A stretch of DNA of 42,914 nucleotides from an uncultured Actinomycetes bacterium (GCA_902826025.1 CADEDH010000028.1:32325-75238); one strand, 5' to 3'. Shown: positions 16,995-28,406, counted from the first letter of the stretch. Notes: generated from the sequence alone by a model not told the origin. Made by a program: numbers and translations.

Positions 16995-17115
16995 CGCCGG
17001 GGGCTGTGACGGGGCCGACAAGATCGTCGGCGGAGGCGTCAAGAAGCCGATAAGGCCGCTGACCAGGGGCGGCGCCAGGGGTACGACTGAGGCATCCACC
17101 TGAAAGGAGCCTCGG
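16995..17115 (+). promoter_or_regulatory. Leader and probable promoter of the kdp operon
   Basis: This 121-base space holds a small hairpin (GCCGAC, six-base loop, GTCGGC; 17014-17031), a -10-like TACGACT at 17082-17088 and a strong AAAGGAG seven bases before ATG 17116. No c-di-AMP (ydaO-type) riboswitch is recognisable, and the leader seems too short for one. A KdpE site would be expected here but cannot be identified by eye. Confidence 0.4.
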
Positions 17116-17286
17116 ATGTCCGACCTGCTCTTCCTGGCCTCGATCGCCGGCTTCCTGGCCGCCACCGATTGGTACGTCTCGGCCATCGCCACCTTCGCCT
17201 GGGCGGAGGCCCCCCCACCGTCGACGCCAGCGCGGGGCGAACCGGGGGATGGCACCGCTGACCGGGACGGGGCGGGGCGGGCATGA
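17116..17286 (+). CDS. Unrecognised 56-residue membrane protein leading the kdp operon
   Basis: ATG at 17116 with AAAGGAG seven bases upstream opens 56 codons: MSDLLFLASIAGFLAATDWY and so on. One hydrophobic helix (about residues 3-30) is followed by a polar tail rich in Pro, Gly and Asp. Its TGA overlaps the kdpF ATG (ATGA), so it is coupled to kdpF and has the best ribosome site of the operon. It matches none of the known Kdp subunits. It might be an assembly or regulatory peptide of the pump, or mainly a translated leader that couples the operon; sequence alone cannot decide. Confidence 0.7.
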   Translation: MSDLLFLASIAGFLAATDWYVSAIATFAWAEAPPPSTPARGEPGDGTADRDGAGRA

Positions 17287-17390
17287 TCGCCGTCACCACC
17301 GCCTCCATCGACAACTGGGCCGGCCTGGTCGTCGCCGTGGCCCTGATCGGTTTCATGCTGGTGGCGCTCATCCGCCCGGAGCGGTTCTGA
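17283..17390 (+). CDS. kdpF: KdpF, small stabilising subunit of the K+-transporting ATPase
   Basis: 35 residues, MIAVTTASIDNWAGLVVAVA and then LIGFMLVALIRPERF: one transmembrane helix ending in the typical RPERF of KdpF. In E. coli KdpF stabilises the KdpABC complex in the membrane. It overlaps the upstream small gene by four bases and kdpA by one base (TGATG), so translation passes directly from one to the next. Confidence 0.9.
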   Translation: MIAVTTASIDNWAGLVVAVALIGFMLVALIRPERF

Positions 17391-19098
17391 TGGACGCCGG
17401 TGCTCTCCTCCAGCTGATGGTTCTGGGCGTGGCCCTGGCCGTCACCGTCCCCCTTCTCGGCCGCTGGCTGGCCGCCGTCTACGACACCGGCCAACCGGCC
17501 CCGCTCGACCGGTTGTTCCTCCCGGTGGAGCAGCGCCTCTACCGCTGGTGCGGCATCGATCCCGACCGGGAGCAGCGCTGGGACGCCTACGCCCGCTCGG
17601 TGCTGATGTTCGGCCTGGTGGGGATCGTCGGTCTGTACGGCCTGCTGCGCCTCCAGGGCCACCTGCCCCTCAACCCGACCGGCCGGAGCGGGGTCGGCCC
17701 GCTGGTGTCGTTCAACGCCGCCGTCAGCTTCGTCACCAACACGAACTGGCAGGCCTACGCCGGCGAGTCGACCCTGAGCCACCTGTCCCAGATGGCGGGG
17801 CTCACCGTGCAGAACTTCGTGTCGGCAGCGGTGGGCATGGCGGTGGGGGCGGCCGTGATACGGGGCTTCGCCCGTTCGGGCTCGGCCACCATCGGCAACT
17901 TCTGGATCGACACCGTGCGTTCCGTCACCCGGGTTCTGCTCCCGCTGTCGATCGTGCTGGCGCTGTTCCTCGTGTCGCAGGGTGTGATCCAGAACCTGCA
18001 CGGCCTCCAGCCGGTGACCGGCATCGACGGCACAACCCAGGTGGTGCCGGGGGGACCGGTGGCGAGCCAGATCGCCATCAAGCAACTGGGTACGAACGGG
18101 GGCGGGTTCTTCAACGCCAACGCCGCCCATCCGTTCGAGAACCCGGGCCCGCTGAGCAACCTGGTGCAGGTGTGGGCCATCCTGGCCCTCCCCCTGGCCT
18201 TCCCGCTGGCCTTCGGGCGTCTGGTGGGTGACCGCCGCCAGGGCAGAGTGCTGCTGGCGGTGATGGTGGGCCTATGGCTCACCTCGGTGCTGGTGGCCAC
18301 CTACGCCGAGACCGGCGGCAACAGCCGGGCACCGGCCGGGGTGACCCAGGCCCCGACGACGGAGTTGGCCGGCGGCGGCTGGATGGAGGGCACCGAGACC
18401 CGCTTCGGCGCGGCCGGGTGCGGGTTGTGGGCAGCCACCACCACCGCCACCTCCAGCGGGTCGATCAACTGCCAGCACGACTCGATGACGGCCGTGGGCG
18501 GAGGGACGGCGATGGTCAACATCCTCCTCGGCGAGTTGAGCCCGGGCGGGGTCGGGGTGGGCCTGATGGGGCTGGTGGTCTACGCCGTGCTGGCCGTGTT
18601 CGTGGCCGGCCTGATGGTCGGCCGGACACCGGAGTACCTGGGCAAGAAGATCCAGGCGACCGAGGTGAAGCTGGCCATGCTCTACCTGCTGGCGGCGCCG
18701 GCCGCCATCCTGGCCCTCGCCGCTGCCTCCGTGGTGGCGGGGCCGGGCCAGGCCGGGATCGCCAACCCCGGGCCCCATGGCCTGAGCGAGGTGCTCTACG
18801 CCTTCGGATCGGGGGCAGGCAACAACGGCTCGGCCTTCGGCGGCCTCGCCGCCGGGAGCGACTGGTACGGCATCACGGTGGGGCTGGCCATGCTGATCGG
18901 CCGCTTCCTCCTCATCGTGCCGGCGCTCGGCCTCGCTGGCTCTCTGGCCGCCAAGGCCAAGGTGCCGGTCACCGCCGGCACGTTCCCCACCCACACCCCG
19001 CTGTTCGCCGGCCTGGTGGCTGGCGTGGTGCTGATCGTGGCCGGCCTCACCTTCTTCCCCGCCCTGGCTCTGGGCCCGATGCTGGAGGCGCTCCAGTC

Positions 19099-19102
<4 letters not shown>
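17390..19102 (+). CDS. kdpA: KdpA, K+-binding channel-like subunit
   Basis: 570 residues, the expected size. Selectivity-filter repeats of this K+-channel homologue are recognisable in [33 protein letters not shown], the [17 protein letters not shown] block and [14 protein letters not shown]. About ten hydrophobic helices are present. KdpA picks up K+ from outside and passes it to KdpB. The ATG at 17390 shares a base with the kdpF stop and starts [13 protein letters not shown]; longer readings run back through kdpF. A loop at about residues 310-370 carries SINCQHDS. Its stop overlaps kdpB by four bases. Confidence 0.97.
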
Positions 19103-21248
<2,146 letters not shown>

Positions 21249-21252
<4 letters not shown>

Positions 21253-21833
21253 TCCGCCAACTTCGCCCCGCCCTCGTTGCGCTCGCCCTGCTCACCCTGG
21301 CCACGGGCATCGTCTACCCGCTGGGGATGACCGCCGTGGCCCAGCTGGCCATGCCCGGCCGGGCCGACGGCTCGATCGTCACCGTGGATGGCCGGCCGGC
21401 GGGGTCGGCGCTGCTGGCCCAACCGTTCGACGGTCCGACCTGGTTCCACCCCCGGCCCTCGGCCGCCGGCAGCCCGGGCGCCGCCTACGACGCAGCCGCC
21501 TCCGGGGGCTCCAACCTGGGCCCCACCAATCCCGAACTCCTGGCGACGATCGCCGAGCGGGCCGGCGCCTACCGGCGCGACAACGGCCTGGCCGACGGCA
21601 CCGAGGTGCCGATCGATGCGGTCACCGCCTCCGGTTCCGGCCTCGATCCCGACATCTCACCGGCCAACGCCCGGCTCCAGGCGCCGCGGGTGGCGGCCGG
21701 CCGGGGTCTTCCCCTGGATCCGGTCCTGGCCGCCATCGATGCCGCCACCAGGGGGCGTACCGCCGGGGTGCTGGGCCAGCCCCGGGTCAACGTGGTCGAG
21801 CTGAACGCCGGGCTGGCCGCCCTCGGTGCCTGA
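21249..21833 (+). CDS. kdpC: KdpC, K+-transporting ATPase chaperone-like subunit
   Basis: 194 residues, normal length. One N-terminal membrane helix ([20 protein letters not shown]) is followed by the soluble domain with [38 protein letters not shown] text (here [18 protein letters not shown]) and the end [10 protein letters not shown]. KdpC is thought to raise the ATP affinity of KdpB. ATG 21249 overlaps the kdpB stop by four bases; kdpD follows after three bases. Confidence 0.96.
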
Positions 21834-21836
21834 GCC

Positions 21837-24395
21837 GTGGCCCGCGGTCAGCTCCGCATCTACCTGGGGGCCGCCCCTGGCGTGGGCAAGACCTACGCCA
21901 TGCTCAACGAGGGCCGTCGCCGCCGCGGCCGGGGCACCGACGTGGTGGTGGCCTGGGTCGAGACCCACGGCCGGGTCGACACGGCGGCCCAGATCGGTGA
22001 CCTCGAGGTAGTGCCCCGAACCCGGCGGCGCTATCGGGGCACGGAGGCCGAGGAGATGGACCTCGACGCCGTGCTGGCCCGCCACCCCGAGCTGGCCCTG
22101 GTCGACGAGCTGGCCCACACCAACGTCCCCGGGGGGCGGAACGCCAAGCGGTGGCAGGACGTGCAGAGCCTGCTCGACGCCGGCATCGACGTGGTCTCCA
22201 CCGTCAACGTCCAGCATCTCGAATCGCTGAACGACGTGGTGGAGGCGATCACGGGCGTTCGCCAACGGGAGACCGTCCCCGACGAGGTGGTGCGCTCGGC
22301 TCAACAGGTGGAGTTGGTCGACCTCACGGCGGAGGCGTTGCGCCACCGGTTGGCCCACGGCCACGTCTACTCCGCCGACAAGGTCGACGCCGCCCTGGCG
22401 AACTACTTCCGCCCCGGCAATCTGTCGGCGTTGCGGGAGTTGGCCCTGCTGTGGGTGGCCGACCGGGTCGACGAGGCCTTGGCCGACTACCGGACCCGCC
22501 ATGAGATCGTCACGCCGTGGGAGACCAGGGAGCGGGTGTTGGTTGGCATCACGGGCCGCTACGGCAACGCCCACATCATCCGCCGGGCGGCCAGGATCGC
22601 CCAGCGGAGCCACGCCGAGCTGGTGGGGGTGCACGTGGCTCCGGCCGACGGGCGTCCCGCCGGCGGGGAGAACCAGCTGGCCGAACACAAGCGTCTGCTG
22701 GCCGACGTCGGCGGGACCTACCACGAGTTGGTGGCGGCCGATCCGGCGGCGGCCCTGGCCGGGTTCGCCCGGTCGGCCAACGTCACCCAGCTGGTGGTCG
22801 GATCGTCCCAACGGAGCCGCTGGGAGGAGCTGGTGCGGGGATCGTTCGTGAACGACGTGATCCGAGGGTCGGGCGGGACCGACGTGCATGTGATCTCTCC
22901 CCGCGACCAGCCCCGAGCCCCGTCGCGGGGCCGGCTCGCCGGGCAGCGGCGCCGCCCCTGGCCGTCCGCCGTCCGCCGACTGCTGCCGGCAGCGGTGCTC
23001 CCGGTCCGGCGGCGGGCCGCCGGCTGGTTGCTGGCGGTGGCGGGAACGGTGCTCCTGGCCGCCGCGCTCACCCGCACCCGCACGTCGGTCGACCAGGCCG
23101 GTCGGTTGCTGCTCTTCCAACTGGTGGTGCTGGCCGCCGCTGCGGTGGGTGGCACCGGGCCGGCGGTCACCGCTTCGCTCCTGGCCGCCGCTCTGCTCAA
23201 CTGGTACTTCACGCCGCCCATTCACACCTGGACGATCAGCAGGCCCTCCGACCTGATGGGGTTGTTGCTCTTTCTCTCCCTGGGGTTGGCCGTCGGGGTG
23301 CTGGTCAACTCGTTGGCCACCCGTTCGTCGGAGGCGGCCCGGGGCCGGGCGGAGGCCGAGACGTTGGCCCGGGTGGCGGTCGACATCGCCACCATCGATG
23401 AGCCGCTGCCGATGATCCTGGGACGCATGGTCGATTGGCTCGGCCTGGAGGGCGCGGCGGTCACCCGCAACGACGTGGTGGTGGCGACGGCCGGGTCGCC
23501 GCCGACGGCCGGAGCCGAGAGCACCGTGTCGATGGCCATGCCCGAAGGCGAGTTGATGGTGACGGGCCCGTTGACGGCCGATCGGCGCCGCCTGCTGGCG
23601 GTGTTCGCCTCCCACGTGAGTTCCGCCCTCGAGCAACGCCGGCTCCGGGAGGCGGCGGCCCGGCGGGAGGTCGACGAACAGGCCGACGCCCTCCGCCTGG
23701 CCCTGCTGCGGGCGGTGTCGCACGACCTGCGAACCCCGCTGGCGTCGATGAAGGCGGCGGCCACCAGCCTCCTCGACGAGGATGTGGCCTTCACCCCGTC
23801 CGACCGGGCCTCCCTGCTCGAAGCGATCGACACCGAGGTGGACCGGCTCGACCGGATGGTGGCGAACCTGCTCGACGCCAGCCGGCTGGGGGCGGAGGCG
23901 GTGGCCGTTCATGCTGTGCCCGTCGACCTCGACGACCTGGTGCCGGCGCTGCTCCGCTCGGCCGGCTTGGGGGACGCCGGCTTCGTCCTCGACCTGCCAC
24001 CCACGCTGCCGGCGGTGCTGGTCGACCCGGGACTGCTGGAGCGGGCCCTGGCCAACCTGGTCTCCAACGCCCTCCGGGTCTGTGAGCCGGAAGCTATCCG
24101 CCTGGCGGCCAGCGCGCTGGGCTCGGAGGTGGAGCTGCGGGTGGTCGATCACGGGCCGGGGGTGGATCCGGCCCACCACGATCTGCTGTTCGAGCCCTTC
24201 CAGCGGCTGGGCGACCGGCCCGGGAGCGGCGGCGTCGGCCTCGGGCTGTCGGTGGCCCGCGGGCTGATGGAAGCCATGGGGGGTCGACTGACGCCGGAGA
24301 CCACGCCGGGCGGCGGCATGACGATGGTCGTGGCCCTGCCGGTGGCTCCGGGCTGTGTCGCCAGCGGGGCGGAGGGCGGGGACGATGAGCGCTGA
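21837..24395 (+). CDS. kdpD: KdpD, osmosensitive K+-sensor histidine kinase
   Basis: 852 residues with full domain order: N-terminal KdpD domain with Walker A GAAPGVGKTYAML (residues 11-23); a universal-stress-like domain (about 230-360, RVLVGITGRYGNAHIIRRAA); four helices of the DUF4118 region (about 390-500); a GAF-like segment; HisKA with phospho-His629 in SHDLRTPLASM; and HATPase_c with NLVSNALRV, DHGPGVDP and GGVGLGLSVARG. It senses K+ limitation or ionic stress and phosphorylates KdpE. GTG 21837 is the start, three bases after the kdpC stop; the end overlaps kdpE by 11 bases. Keeping sensor and pump in one run means the system reinforces itself once induced. Confidence 0.97.
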   Translation: MARGQLRIYLGAAPGVGKTYAMLNEGRRRRGRGTDVVVAWVETHGRVDTAAQIGDLEVVPRTRRRYRGTEAEEMDLDAVLARHPELALVDELAHTNVPGGRNAKRWQDVQSLLDAGIDVVSTVNVQHLESLNDVVEAITGVRQRETVPDEVVRSAQQVELVDLTAEALRHRLAHGHVYSADKVDAALANYFRPGNLSALRELALLWVADRVDEALADYRTRHEIVTPWETRERVLVGITGRYGNAHIIRRAARIAQRSHAELVGVHVAPADGRPAGGENQLAEHKRLLADVGGTYHELVAADPAAALAGFARSANVTQLVVGSSQRSRWEELVRGSFVNDVIRGSGGTDVHVISPRDQPRAPSRGRLAGQRRRPWPSAVRRLLPAAVLPVRRRAAGWLLAVAGTVLLAAALTRTRTSVDQAGRLLLFQLVVLAAAAVGGTGPAVTASLLAAALLNWYFTPPIHTWTISRPSDLMGLLLFLSLGLAVGVLVNSLATRSSEAARGRAEAETLARVAVDIATIDEPLPMILGRMVDWLGLEGAAVTRNDVVVATAGSPPTAGAESTVSMAMPEGELMVTGPLTADRRRLLAVFASHVSSALEQRRLREAAARREVDEQADALRLALLRAVSHDLRTPLASMKAAATSLLDEDVAFTPSDRASLLEAIDTEVDRLDRMVANLLDASRLGAEAVAVHAVPVDLDDLVPALLRSAGLGDAGFVLDLPPTLPAVLVDPGLLERALANLVSNALRVCEPEAIRLAASALGSEVELRVVDHGPGVDPAHHDLLFEPFQRLGDRPGSGGVGLGLSVARGLMEAMGGRLTPETTPGGGMTMVVALPVAPGCVASGAEGGDDER

Positions 24396-25077
24396 GTCGG
24401 GCTTGCGGATGCTCGTGGTGGACGACGAGCCCCAGATCCGCAAGGCCCTGGGCATCAATCTGCGGGCCCGGGGCTACGAGGTGGAGCTCGCTGCCACCGG
24501 CGAAGAGGGGCTGCGGCTGGCCGCCGAGCAGCCCGTCGACCTGGCCCTGGTCGATCTCGGTCTGCCCGGGATCGACGGGATCGAGGTGGTGCGGGGCCTC
24601 CGGGGCTGGAGCGAGATGCCCATCATCGTGCTGTCGGTGCGCGAGTCGGAGCGGGACAAGGTGGAGGCCCTCGATGCCGGGGCCGACGATTACGTGACCA
24701 AGCCGTTCGGCATGGGGGAGCTGTTGGCCCGGATCCGAGCCGTCACCCGCCGGGCGGCCGGGCGGGACGAGGCGCTCCCGGTGGTGATGGCGGGGGAGCT
24801 GGTGATCGACCTGGCCGACCGCACGGTCACGGCCGCCGCCCGGCCCGTGTCACTCACGCCGATCGAGTGGCGATTGCTGGAGGTGCTGGCCCGGCACCCG
24901 GGCAAGCTCGTCACCCAGCGTCAGCTCCTCCAGCAGGTGTGGGGCCCGGCCTACGAGCGGGAGAGCAACTATCTGCGGGTCCACTTCGCCAACATCCGCC
25001 GCAAGCTGGAGCCCGTGCCGGCCCAGCCCCGTCACGTGATCACCGAGCCTGGTATCGGCTACCGCTTCCAGCTCTAG
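24385..25077 (+). CDS. kdpE: KdpE, response regulator of the kdp operon
   Basis: 230 residues. The receiver domain has the acidic pair Asp13/Asp14, phosphoacceptor Asp57 (LALVDLGLPG) and Lys106 (VTKPFG). The OmpR/PhoB winged-helix domain runs from about residue 130 (LTPIEWRLLEVLARHPGKLV) to the end (PGIGYRFQL). Phosphorylated by KdpD, it should activate transcription from upstream of the 56-residue gene. ATG 24385 lies inside the last codons of kdpD (11-base overlap), tying the amounts of the two proteins together. A perfect terminator hairpin follows at 25139. Confidence 0.97.
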   Translation: MSAESGLRMLVVDDEPQIRKALGINLRARGYEVELAATGEEGLRLAAEQPVDLALVDLGLPGIDGIEVVRGLRGWSEMPIIVLSVRESERDKVEALDAGADDYVTKPFGMGELLARIRAVTRRAAGRDEALPVVMAGELVIDLADRTVTAAARPVSLTPIEWRLLEVLARHPGKLVTQRQLLQQVWGPAYERESNYLRVHFANIRRKLEPVPAQPRHVITEPGIGYRFQL

Positions 25078-25111
25078 GCCCCTATGGGGTTTGGGGCCCC
25101 CGGAAAGGCGC

Positions 25112-25126
25112 GGGGGCGCAGCCCCC
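25112..25126. repeat. GNA-triloop hairpin after kdpE
   Basis: GGGGGC-GCA-GCCCCC, a perfect 6-bp stem with a GCA triloop, stands between the kdpE stop and the main terminator. The same hairpin, as GGGGGC-TGC-GCCCCC, occurs in the 71-bp repeat at the right end of the window. Confidence 0.6.
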
Positions 25127-25138
25127 CGGAAAACGGCC

Positions 25139-25168
25139 AAAGGGCCCCGGCGGGTGCCGGGGCCCTTT
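25139..25168. terminator. Bidirectional terminator between kdpE and the acidic protein gene
   Basis: Arms 25139-25151 (AAAGGGCCCCGGC) and 25156-25168 (GCCGGGGCCCTTT) form a perfect 13-bp stem with a GGGT loop. The A and T ends make it usable as an intrinsic terminator in either direction, which suits its place between convergent genes. Confidence 0.88.
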
Positions 25169-25225
25169 GCAGGCTTGGGGGATCGAGACCGTCGGCGTTG
25201 ACGGGCCCGCTCCCGGATCTGCCGA

Positions 25226-26140
25226 TCAGTTCACATCGACGATGCTGTTGCTCTGGTCGACGTCGTAGTCGTCCTCGTAGCCGTCGTGGGGATCGTAGTC
25301 GTCCTTCTCGTGGTAGCCGTGGCCCTTGCCCTCGGCATCCTCGGTGCCCGGCCCAGCGTAGACCGGCTCCTCGTAGACGTCGGGTTCGGTGTTGATCGAG
25401 GTCGAGTTGTACTGGCTGTCGTCGTCGCTCAGCTCGGTGTTGTAGGAGTCCGACGTGTGGTCGTCGAAGCTCTCCGTGTGGGTCAAGTTGGTGGTGTTGG
25501 CAGCGTCGGTGGTGGCCGAGCCGGTGCCGAATGCGAGCGACGAGTCGTCGGTGGTCACGTCGGACAGGGTGGTGTGACCGTCACCGACGCCGCTCGCCTC
25601 GTCCGAGGCGACCTCGTTGTTGCTGCCCGAGGTGACGTTGTCGGCGTGGGCGTTGGCCCCGGCCTGCTGGCCTGAGTTGTCGCCTTGGTTCTGCACGCCG
25701 GAGTCGCCCCCGACCTGCTGGCCGTCGCCCGTCTGGACCTGGTTGCCGGCCACTTCGTCACCGGCGACGGAGCCCTCGCCGGTGGCGTTGGCCACGGTCG
25801 AGGTGTTCTGCTGTACCAGGTTGCCGTGGACCTGATCGGCGTGGATGCTCTGGTCGATGTTGGTGACGTTGTTGTTGACCACGATCTCGAAGGTGTCGGT
25901 GGGGGACACCGATCCCCAGCCTTCCTCGGCCTCGACCGCATCAATGACCTCGTCGGCCTGCGCTTCAGTCAAGCCCTCCGCAATCAGCGCCTCGCGCAGA
26001 GCGGCGGTGAAGTCTTCCGGGCTGACGTCCTCGGCGGCCTCGGTCAGCTCCTCGGGGAGCGGAGGAGCGGGCTGCCCGGTTTCCCAGCTGCCGAAGTACT
26101 CCTCGAACAGTTCCTTCAGACGTGCGACTTCCTCGTCCAT
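25226..26140 (-). CDS. Acidic low-complexity protein with small helical N-terminal domain
   Basis: 304 residues. Residues 1-75 look folded and helical (EEVARLKELFEEYFGSWETG, then two short helices with EALIAEGLTEAQADEVIDAV). The rest is strongly acidic, rich in Asn, Asp, Ser, Thr, Gly and Gln, with irregular polar repeats (NNNVTNIDQSIHADQVHGNL, VQNQGDNSGQQ) and a C-terminal run of DD, YD and HD pairs. No signal peptide, helix or Cys is seen. The plan of a short N-terminal domain plus long polar repeats resembles actinobacterial IniB-like proteins, but that is a resemblance of style, not a firm assignment. GGAGGG lies six bases before ATG 26140. Confidence 0.82.
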   Translation of the reverse strand: MDEEVARLKELFEEYFGSWETGQPAPPLPEELTEAAEDVSPEDFTAALREALIAEGLTEAQADEVIDAVEAEEGWGSVSPTDTFEIVVNNNVTNIDQSIHADQVHGNLVQQNTSTVANATGEGSVAGDEVAGNQVQTGDGQQVGGDSGVQNQGDNSGQQAGANAHADNVTSGSNNEVASDEASGVGDGHTTLSDVTTDDSSLAFGTGSATTDAANTTNLTHTESFDDHTSDSYNTELSDDDSQYNSTSINTEPDVYEEPVYAGPGTEDAEGKGHGYHEKDDYDPHDGYEDDYDVDQSNSIVDVN

Positions 26141-26423
26141 TGCATTCCCTCCGTTGGATGCTTGTTGTTTGTGTGGGGTTCCTTGCTGAGATCAACGTAC
26201 GTCGCCCCGCTTGCCCGGTGATCGGGGACACCCCCCTACCCCTGGGGCCACCATAGGGGATTGCCTCCCGGGGCGGTCGGGAGTTTCACCCCGCAAGGGG
26301 CCGTCTGGGGGAATCGACTCCATCCAGGGGTCTGGATGGCCCGGGAGGGCCCGATGTGACGGTGGGCTCAGCGTCGATGGCCTAGAGTCGCGAGGCGTGG
26401 CTGACGAGACGAAGGAGCAAACG
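26141..26423. promoter_or_regulatory. Divergent promoter region, acidic protein / serine hydrolase
   Basis: Minus strand: -10-like TACGTT at 26199-26194 and GGAGGG before ATG 26140, giving a leader of about 47 bases. Plus strand: TAGAGT at 26383-26388, then AAGGAG at 26412-26417 before GTG 26424. The middle, 26200-26380, shows no other gene. Confidence 0.5.
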
Positions 26424-27596
26424 GTGGGCGTGCAGGACGAGATCCAGGAGATCCTCGACAGGGGCGTGGCGAACGGCGACGTGATCGGGGCCAACGCCGC
26501 CATCGTGGGGCCCGACGGGGTGACCGCCTCGGCGGCGGCCGGGCTCCGGTCGTCGGTGAGCGGGGCGGCCATGGGCACCGACACGGTGTGCTGGATCGCC
26601 TCGATGACCAAGGCCGTCACCGGCCTGGCTGCCATGCAGCAGGTGGAGCGGGGCAATCTCGGGCTCGACTCGCCGGCCCGGGAGGTACTTCCGATCCTCG
26701 GTGAACTCCCGGTCCTCACCGGTTTCGGCGACGACGGCCAGCCCCTCACCCGGCCGCCGGCCCGGGACATCACCCTGCGTCACCTCCTCACCCACACGGC
26801 CGGGTTCGGCTACGACATCTGGAGCGACGACCTGGCCCGCTACGCCGAGCTCACCGGCAACCCGGGGGTCATCAGCTGCATGAAGAGCGCCCTCACCATG
26901 CCGCTGGTGTTCGACCCCGGCGACCGGTGGTTCTACGGCACCAACATCGACTACGCCGGCCTCATGGTGGAAGCGGCCACGGGTCAGAGCCTCGGCGCCT
27001 ACATGGCTGAGCACATCTTCGCCCCTCTCGGCATGACCAGCACGGCATTCAGGATCACCGGCGACATGCGCTGCCGCCTGTCCGACATGCACGCCCGCCT
27101 GGAAGACGGCTCGCTCGTGCCCATGGAGTTCGAGATCCCCCAGGAGCCCGAGTTCGAGATGGGCGGGGGCGGGCTGTACAGCACGATCGTCGACTACGCC
27201 CGCTTCCTCCAGCTGTTCCTCAACCGGGGCCGGGCTGGCGGCACGCAGGTGGTCGAGCCCCAGACGGTGGCCGAGATGACCCGCAACAACATGGGTGACC
27301 TGCGGGTGGAGCTGCTGAAGACGGCCAATCCGGGCTATTCCCACGACGCCGAGTTCTTCCCCGGGGTGGCCAAGAGCTGGGGCCTCACGTTCCAGATCAA
27401 CGAGGAGCCGGCCCCCACCGGGCGCCCGGCCGGCGGGCTCATGTGGGCCGGCCTGGCCAACTCGTTCTACTGGATCGACCTGCACAACGACGTGGCCGGG
27501 GTGTACGCCAGCCAGATCGTGCCCTTCGCCGACCCCCGGACCCACCAGCTGTTCGTGGATATCGAGACCGCCGTCTACCGTGAGCTGAACGGCTGA
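26424..27596 (+). CDS. Class C beta-lactamase-fold serine hydrolase
   Basis: About 390 residues. SxxK is Ser60-Met-Thr-Lys63 (WIASMTKAVTG) and the second motif is around Tyr171 (WFYGTNIDYAGLMVEAATG). AEHIFAPLGMTSTAF and GGGGLYSTIVDYARFLQLFL are standard for the esterase/peptidase-like branch (EstB, LovD-like), which seldom hydrolyses beta-lactams. No signal peptide, so probably a cytoplasmic esterase or transacylase. Start: GTG 26424 has AAGGAG six bases upstream and lies 35 bases after TAGAGT, the same geometry as the hydrolase at 10167. The in-frame GTG 26397 would be leaderless from the same box and is the alternative. Confidence 0.87.
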   Translation: MGVQDEIQEILDRGVANGDVIGANAAIVGPDGVTASAAAGLRSSVSGAAMGTDTVCWIASMTKAVTGLAAMQQVERGNLGLDSPAREVLPILGELPVLTGFGDDGQPLTRPPARDITLRHLLTHTAGFGYDIWSDDLARYAELTGNPGVISCMKSALTMPLVFDPGDRWFYGTNIDYAGLMVEAATGQSLGAYMAEHIFAPLGMTSTAFRITGDMRCRLSDMHARLEDGSLVPMEFEIPQEPEFEMGGGGLYSTIVDYARFLQLFLNRGRAGGTQVVEPQTVAEMTRNNMGDLRVELLKTANPGYSHDAEFFPGVAKSWGLTFQINEEPAPTGRPAGGLMWAGLANSFYWIDLHNDVAGVYASQIVPFADPRTHQLFVDIETAVYRELNG

Positions 27597-27635
27597 GCCG
27601 TCGGCTGGGCGGCGGGGCAGGGAAGGACAGACGAC

Positions 27636-28403
27636 ATGAGCGGACCGTTCGAGATCGAGCGCCGGGAGCACGAGCGGGGCACCGTGGTGGTGCTCACGAT
27701 GGCCGATGGGGAGAACCGGTGGAACACGTCGTTCACCCGGGCCTTCGACGCCGCCCTCGACGAGGTGGAGGCGACGCCGGGACCGGCCGTGCTCGTCACC
27801 ACCTCGGCCGATCCCCGGTTCTTCTCCAACGGGCTCGATCTGGCCTGGATCACGTCGAAGGGCGAGCATCCCGGCGGCGACCGCCGGGTGTTCGCCACCG
27901 AGGCCATGGCCCTGTTCGCCCGCATGATCACCTTCCCCCTGCCCACGGTGTGCGCCGTCAACGGACACGCCTTCGGGGCCGGGCTGATGATCGCCATGTG
28001 CCACGACGTTCGGGTGATGCGGGCCGACCGGGGCTACCTGTGCGCCAACGAGGTGGAGCTCGGCTTCGCCATCCCTGAGCCCGAGCTGGCCCTGTTCCGC
28101 CACAAGATGCCCCGGCCGGCGTTCCACCAGACGGTGTTACTGGCCAAGCGGTGGACGGGGGCCGAGGCGCTGGCCGCCGGCATCGTCCAGCAGGCGGTGG
28201 CGGCCGACGAGGTGGCGGCGGCGGCTGAGGCCATGGCGGCTGACCTGCTCCGGGTGGCCGGCAACCGGGAGATCACGGCCTGGACCAAGGAACGGCTCTA
28301 CGGCGAGAACGCCACGCTCAACCACCCCCACGGCCCGGCCCATCTGCTCCGCCACCAGACGGAGTACCTCTCGGGCCCCGGGGCGATCCCGCCCGGCCAC
28401 TGA
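27636..28403 (+). CDS. Enoyl-CoA hydratase/isomerase-family protein (ECI-like)
   Basis: 255 residues, crotonase fold. Oxyanion-hole segments are DPRFFSNGLDLAWI and NGHAFGAGLMIAMCHDVRVM. The hydratase Glu of the GGGCE position is absent (Met-Ile here), while NEVELGF retains a Glu typical of delta3,delta2-enoyl-CoA isomerase-like members, followed by PEPELALFRHKM. Isomerisation of unsaturated acyl-CoA is therefore likelier than hydration. It follows the serine hydrolase by 39 bases with AAGGACAG before the ATG, so the two may be co-transcribed. Confidence 0.85.
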   Translation: MSGPFEIERREHERGTVVVLTMADGENRWNTSFTRAFDAALDEVEATPGPAVLVTTSADPRFFSNGLDLAWITSKGEHPGGDRRVFATEAMALFARMITFPLPTVCAVNGHAFGAGLMIAMCHDVRVMRADRGYLCANEVELGFAIPEPELALFRHKMPRPAFHQTVLLAKRWTGAEALAAGIVQQAVAADEVAAAAEAMAADLLRVAGNREITAWTKERLYGENATLNHPHGPAHLLRHQTEYLSGPGAIPPGH

Positions 28404-28406
28404 GGT

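Noticed and set aside
16995..17115. c-di-AMP (ydaO) riboswitch before kdp
   Set aside because: The space is short and no conserved ydaO core could be recognised by eye.
18274..19098. Upstream extension of the kdpB frame (992 codons in total from 18274)
   Set aside because: It overlaps kdpA, has Arg/Gly/Pro-rich text, and kdpB has a good coupled ATG at 19099.
21657..24458. 933-codon minus-strand frame opposite kdpC-kdpD
   Set aside because: Composition is dominated by His, Gln, Gly and Arg, and it lies antisense to an intact KdpD with all its motifs.
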